DNA from: Rhodospirillales bacterium
Lineage (GTDB): Bacteria; Pseudomonadota; Alphaproteobacteria; Acetobacterales; Acetobacteraceae
Direction of reading: 5' to 3'
DNA: 22,658 bases
NCBI GenBank assembly: GCA_018971905.1
Contig: JAGWZS010000006.1
Span: forward strand, 1 to 22,658
Shown: one piece after another, positions 21,868 through 22,658 of the stretch
How the letters are laid out: each line of letters begins with the position of its first letter
Position numbering within the stretch: the first letter of the stretch is position 1
Position numbers and translations under genes: made by a program
Notes under the pieces: model-generated
The model's database searches: none
Seen by the model: the letters and a program-made list of their open reading frames with translations, nothing else
What the model was told of the DNA's origin: nothing

Positions 21868-22658
21868 ATGGCTCAACTTCCCCCACGCCCCCATCTTTCC
21901 AGCCGTCCCGCTCGTGGCCTTTCCGGCCAAACCACCGTGCCCGGCGATAAATCCATCAGCCACCGCGCGCTCATGTTCGGTGCGTTGGCTGTGGGCCAAA
22001 CCCGTATTTCCGGCTTGCTTGAGGGCGAAGATGTGCTGCGCACCGCCGCCGCCATGCGGGCCCTGGGCGCTGAAATCTCCCGCGCCGGTGCGGATTGGCT
22101 GGTCTGCGGCCGTGGTCTCGGCGGCCTCACCGAACCAGCGGACGTGCTGGACATGGGGAACTCCGGTACCGCCGCGCGGCTGCTGGCGGGTATCCTCTCC
22201 ACCCATCCGCTTTATACGGTGATGACAGGCGATGCCTCTCTGCGCAAACGCCCGATGGGCCGGGTGATCGACCCGCTCATTGCCACTGGCGCGCAATTTT
22301 TTGCGCGCGCGGGAAATTGTCTACCGCTCACGATTCTCGGTGCCAAGGACCCCATGCCGTTGTCCTACCGCCTGCCTGTGGCATCCGCCCAGGTGAAATC
22401 CGCCGTGCTGCTCGCGGGCCTTAACGCGCCCGGCTATACGGAGGTTGAAGAACCCGAGCCCACCCGCGATCATTCGGAGAACATGCTTCGCCATTTCGGT
22501 GCTGAAGTGATTGTGACGCAAGCCGGCCATGGCCGCCATATCCGGCTCAAAGGCCAGCCCGAGCTACGCGCCGCCGACGTGGCGGTGCCGGGCGATCCCT
22601 CTTCCGCCGCCTTTCCCATGGCCGCCGCCTTGCTGGTCCCGGGCAGCACGGTCACCAT
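21868..22658 (+). CDS. aroA: 3-phosphoshikimate 1-carboxyvinyltransferase (EPSP synthase, class II), N-terminal part
   Basis: AroA condenses shikimate 3-phosphate and phosphoenolpyruvate in the shikimate pathway to aromatic amino acids. About 263 residues are visible; the gene runs off the right edge. I translated [17 protein letters not shown] (24-40), [16 protein letters not shown] (95-110), [46 protein letters not shown] and [20 protein letters not shown], all close to CP4-type class II enzymes. The glyphosate-determining position in GNSGT is Gly100, where the tolerant CP4 enzyme has Ala. The start is the ATG at 21868-21870; an in-frame ATG at 21853-21855 would add five residues. Neither has a strong Shine-Dalgarno. 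Confidence 0.95.
   Translation, partial: MAQLPPRPHLSSRPARGLSGQTTVPGDKSISHRALMFGALAVGQTRISGLLEGEDVLRTAAAMRALGAEISRAGADWLVCGRGLGGLTEPADVLDMGNSGTAARLLAGILSTHPLYTVMTGDASLRKRPMGRVIDPLIATGAQFFARAGNCLPLTILGAKDPMPLSYRLPVASAQVKSAVLLAGLNAPGYTEVEEPEPTRDHSENMLRHFGAEVIVTQAGHGRHIRLKGQPELRAADVAVPGDPSSAAFPMAAALLVPGSTVT

Noticed and set aside
21856..22296. Minus-strand open frame of 146 codons opposite aroA
   Set aside because: The plus strand encodes unmistakable AroA motifs across the same bases.

Overview
The window is chromosomal DNA of an alphaproteobacterium. The evidence is a compact dcw cluster in the standard order, a long FtsL, a class II (CP4-like) AroA next to an FYDLN-acid protein, and an alphaproteobacterial-type RNase P RNA. 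An acidophilic Acetobacterales-type host is plausible but not proven by the sequence.

Layout. Positions 1-13228 (minus strand) hold twelve division and wall genes read right to left: mraZ, rsmH, ftsL, ftsI, murE, murF, mraY, murD, ftsW, murG, murC and the start of murB. Every junction overlaps, so this is one tightly coupled operon. The ligases MurC, MurD, MurE and MurF build the UDP-MurNAc-pentapeptide, MraY and MurG make lipid I and lipid II, and FtsL, FtsI and FtsW use lipid II at the septum. Upstream of mraZ lies a candidate promoter with a two-copy TGGG box, then the RNase P RNA gene (13437-13831, minus). The candidate rnpB promoter lies inside the end of an N-acetylmuramoyl-L-alanine amidase gene (13840-14514). 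A TerB/J-domain co-chaperone gene (14532-15317, minus) and a divergent AsmA-family gene (15438-18266, plus) follow.

Positions 18270-21386 are a 3.1-kb IS1595-family element. It has near-perfect 24-bp terminal inverted repeats and an 8-bp target duplication. It carries a zinc-ribbon DDE transposase and three passenger genes: a 344-aa HTH/KilA-N-like protein translationally coupled to the transposase, an unrecognised 248-aa protein, and a divergent 92-aa acidic protein whose start codon overlaps that of the 248-aa gene within one CATG. The element inserted exactly between the asmA stop codon and the terminator that asmA shared with the convergent FYDLN gene. This cargo-bearing element is the least ordinary part of the window.

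To the right, the terminator (21391-21424) is followed by the FYDLN-acid zinc-ribbon gene (21448-21771, minus) and, divergently, the start of aroA (21868 to window end, plus).
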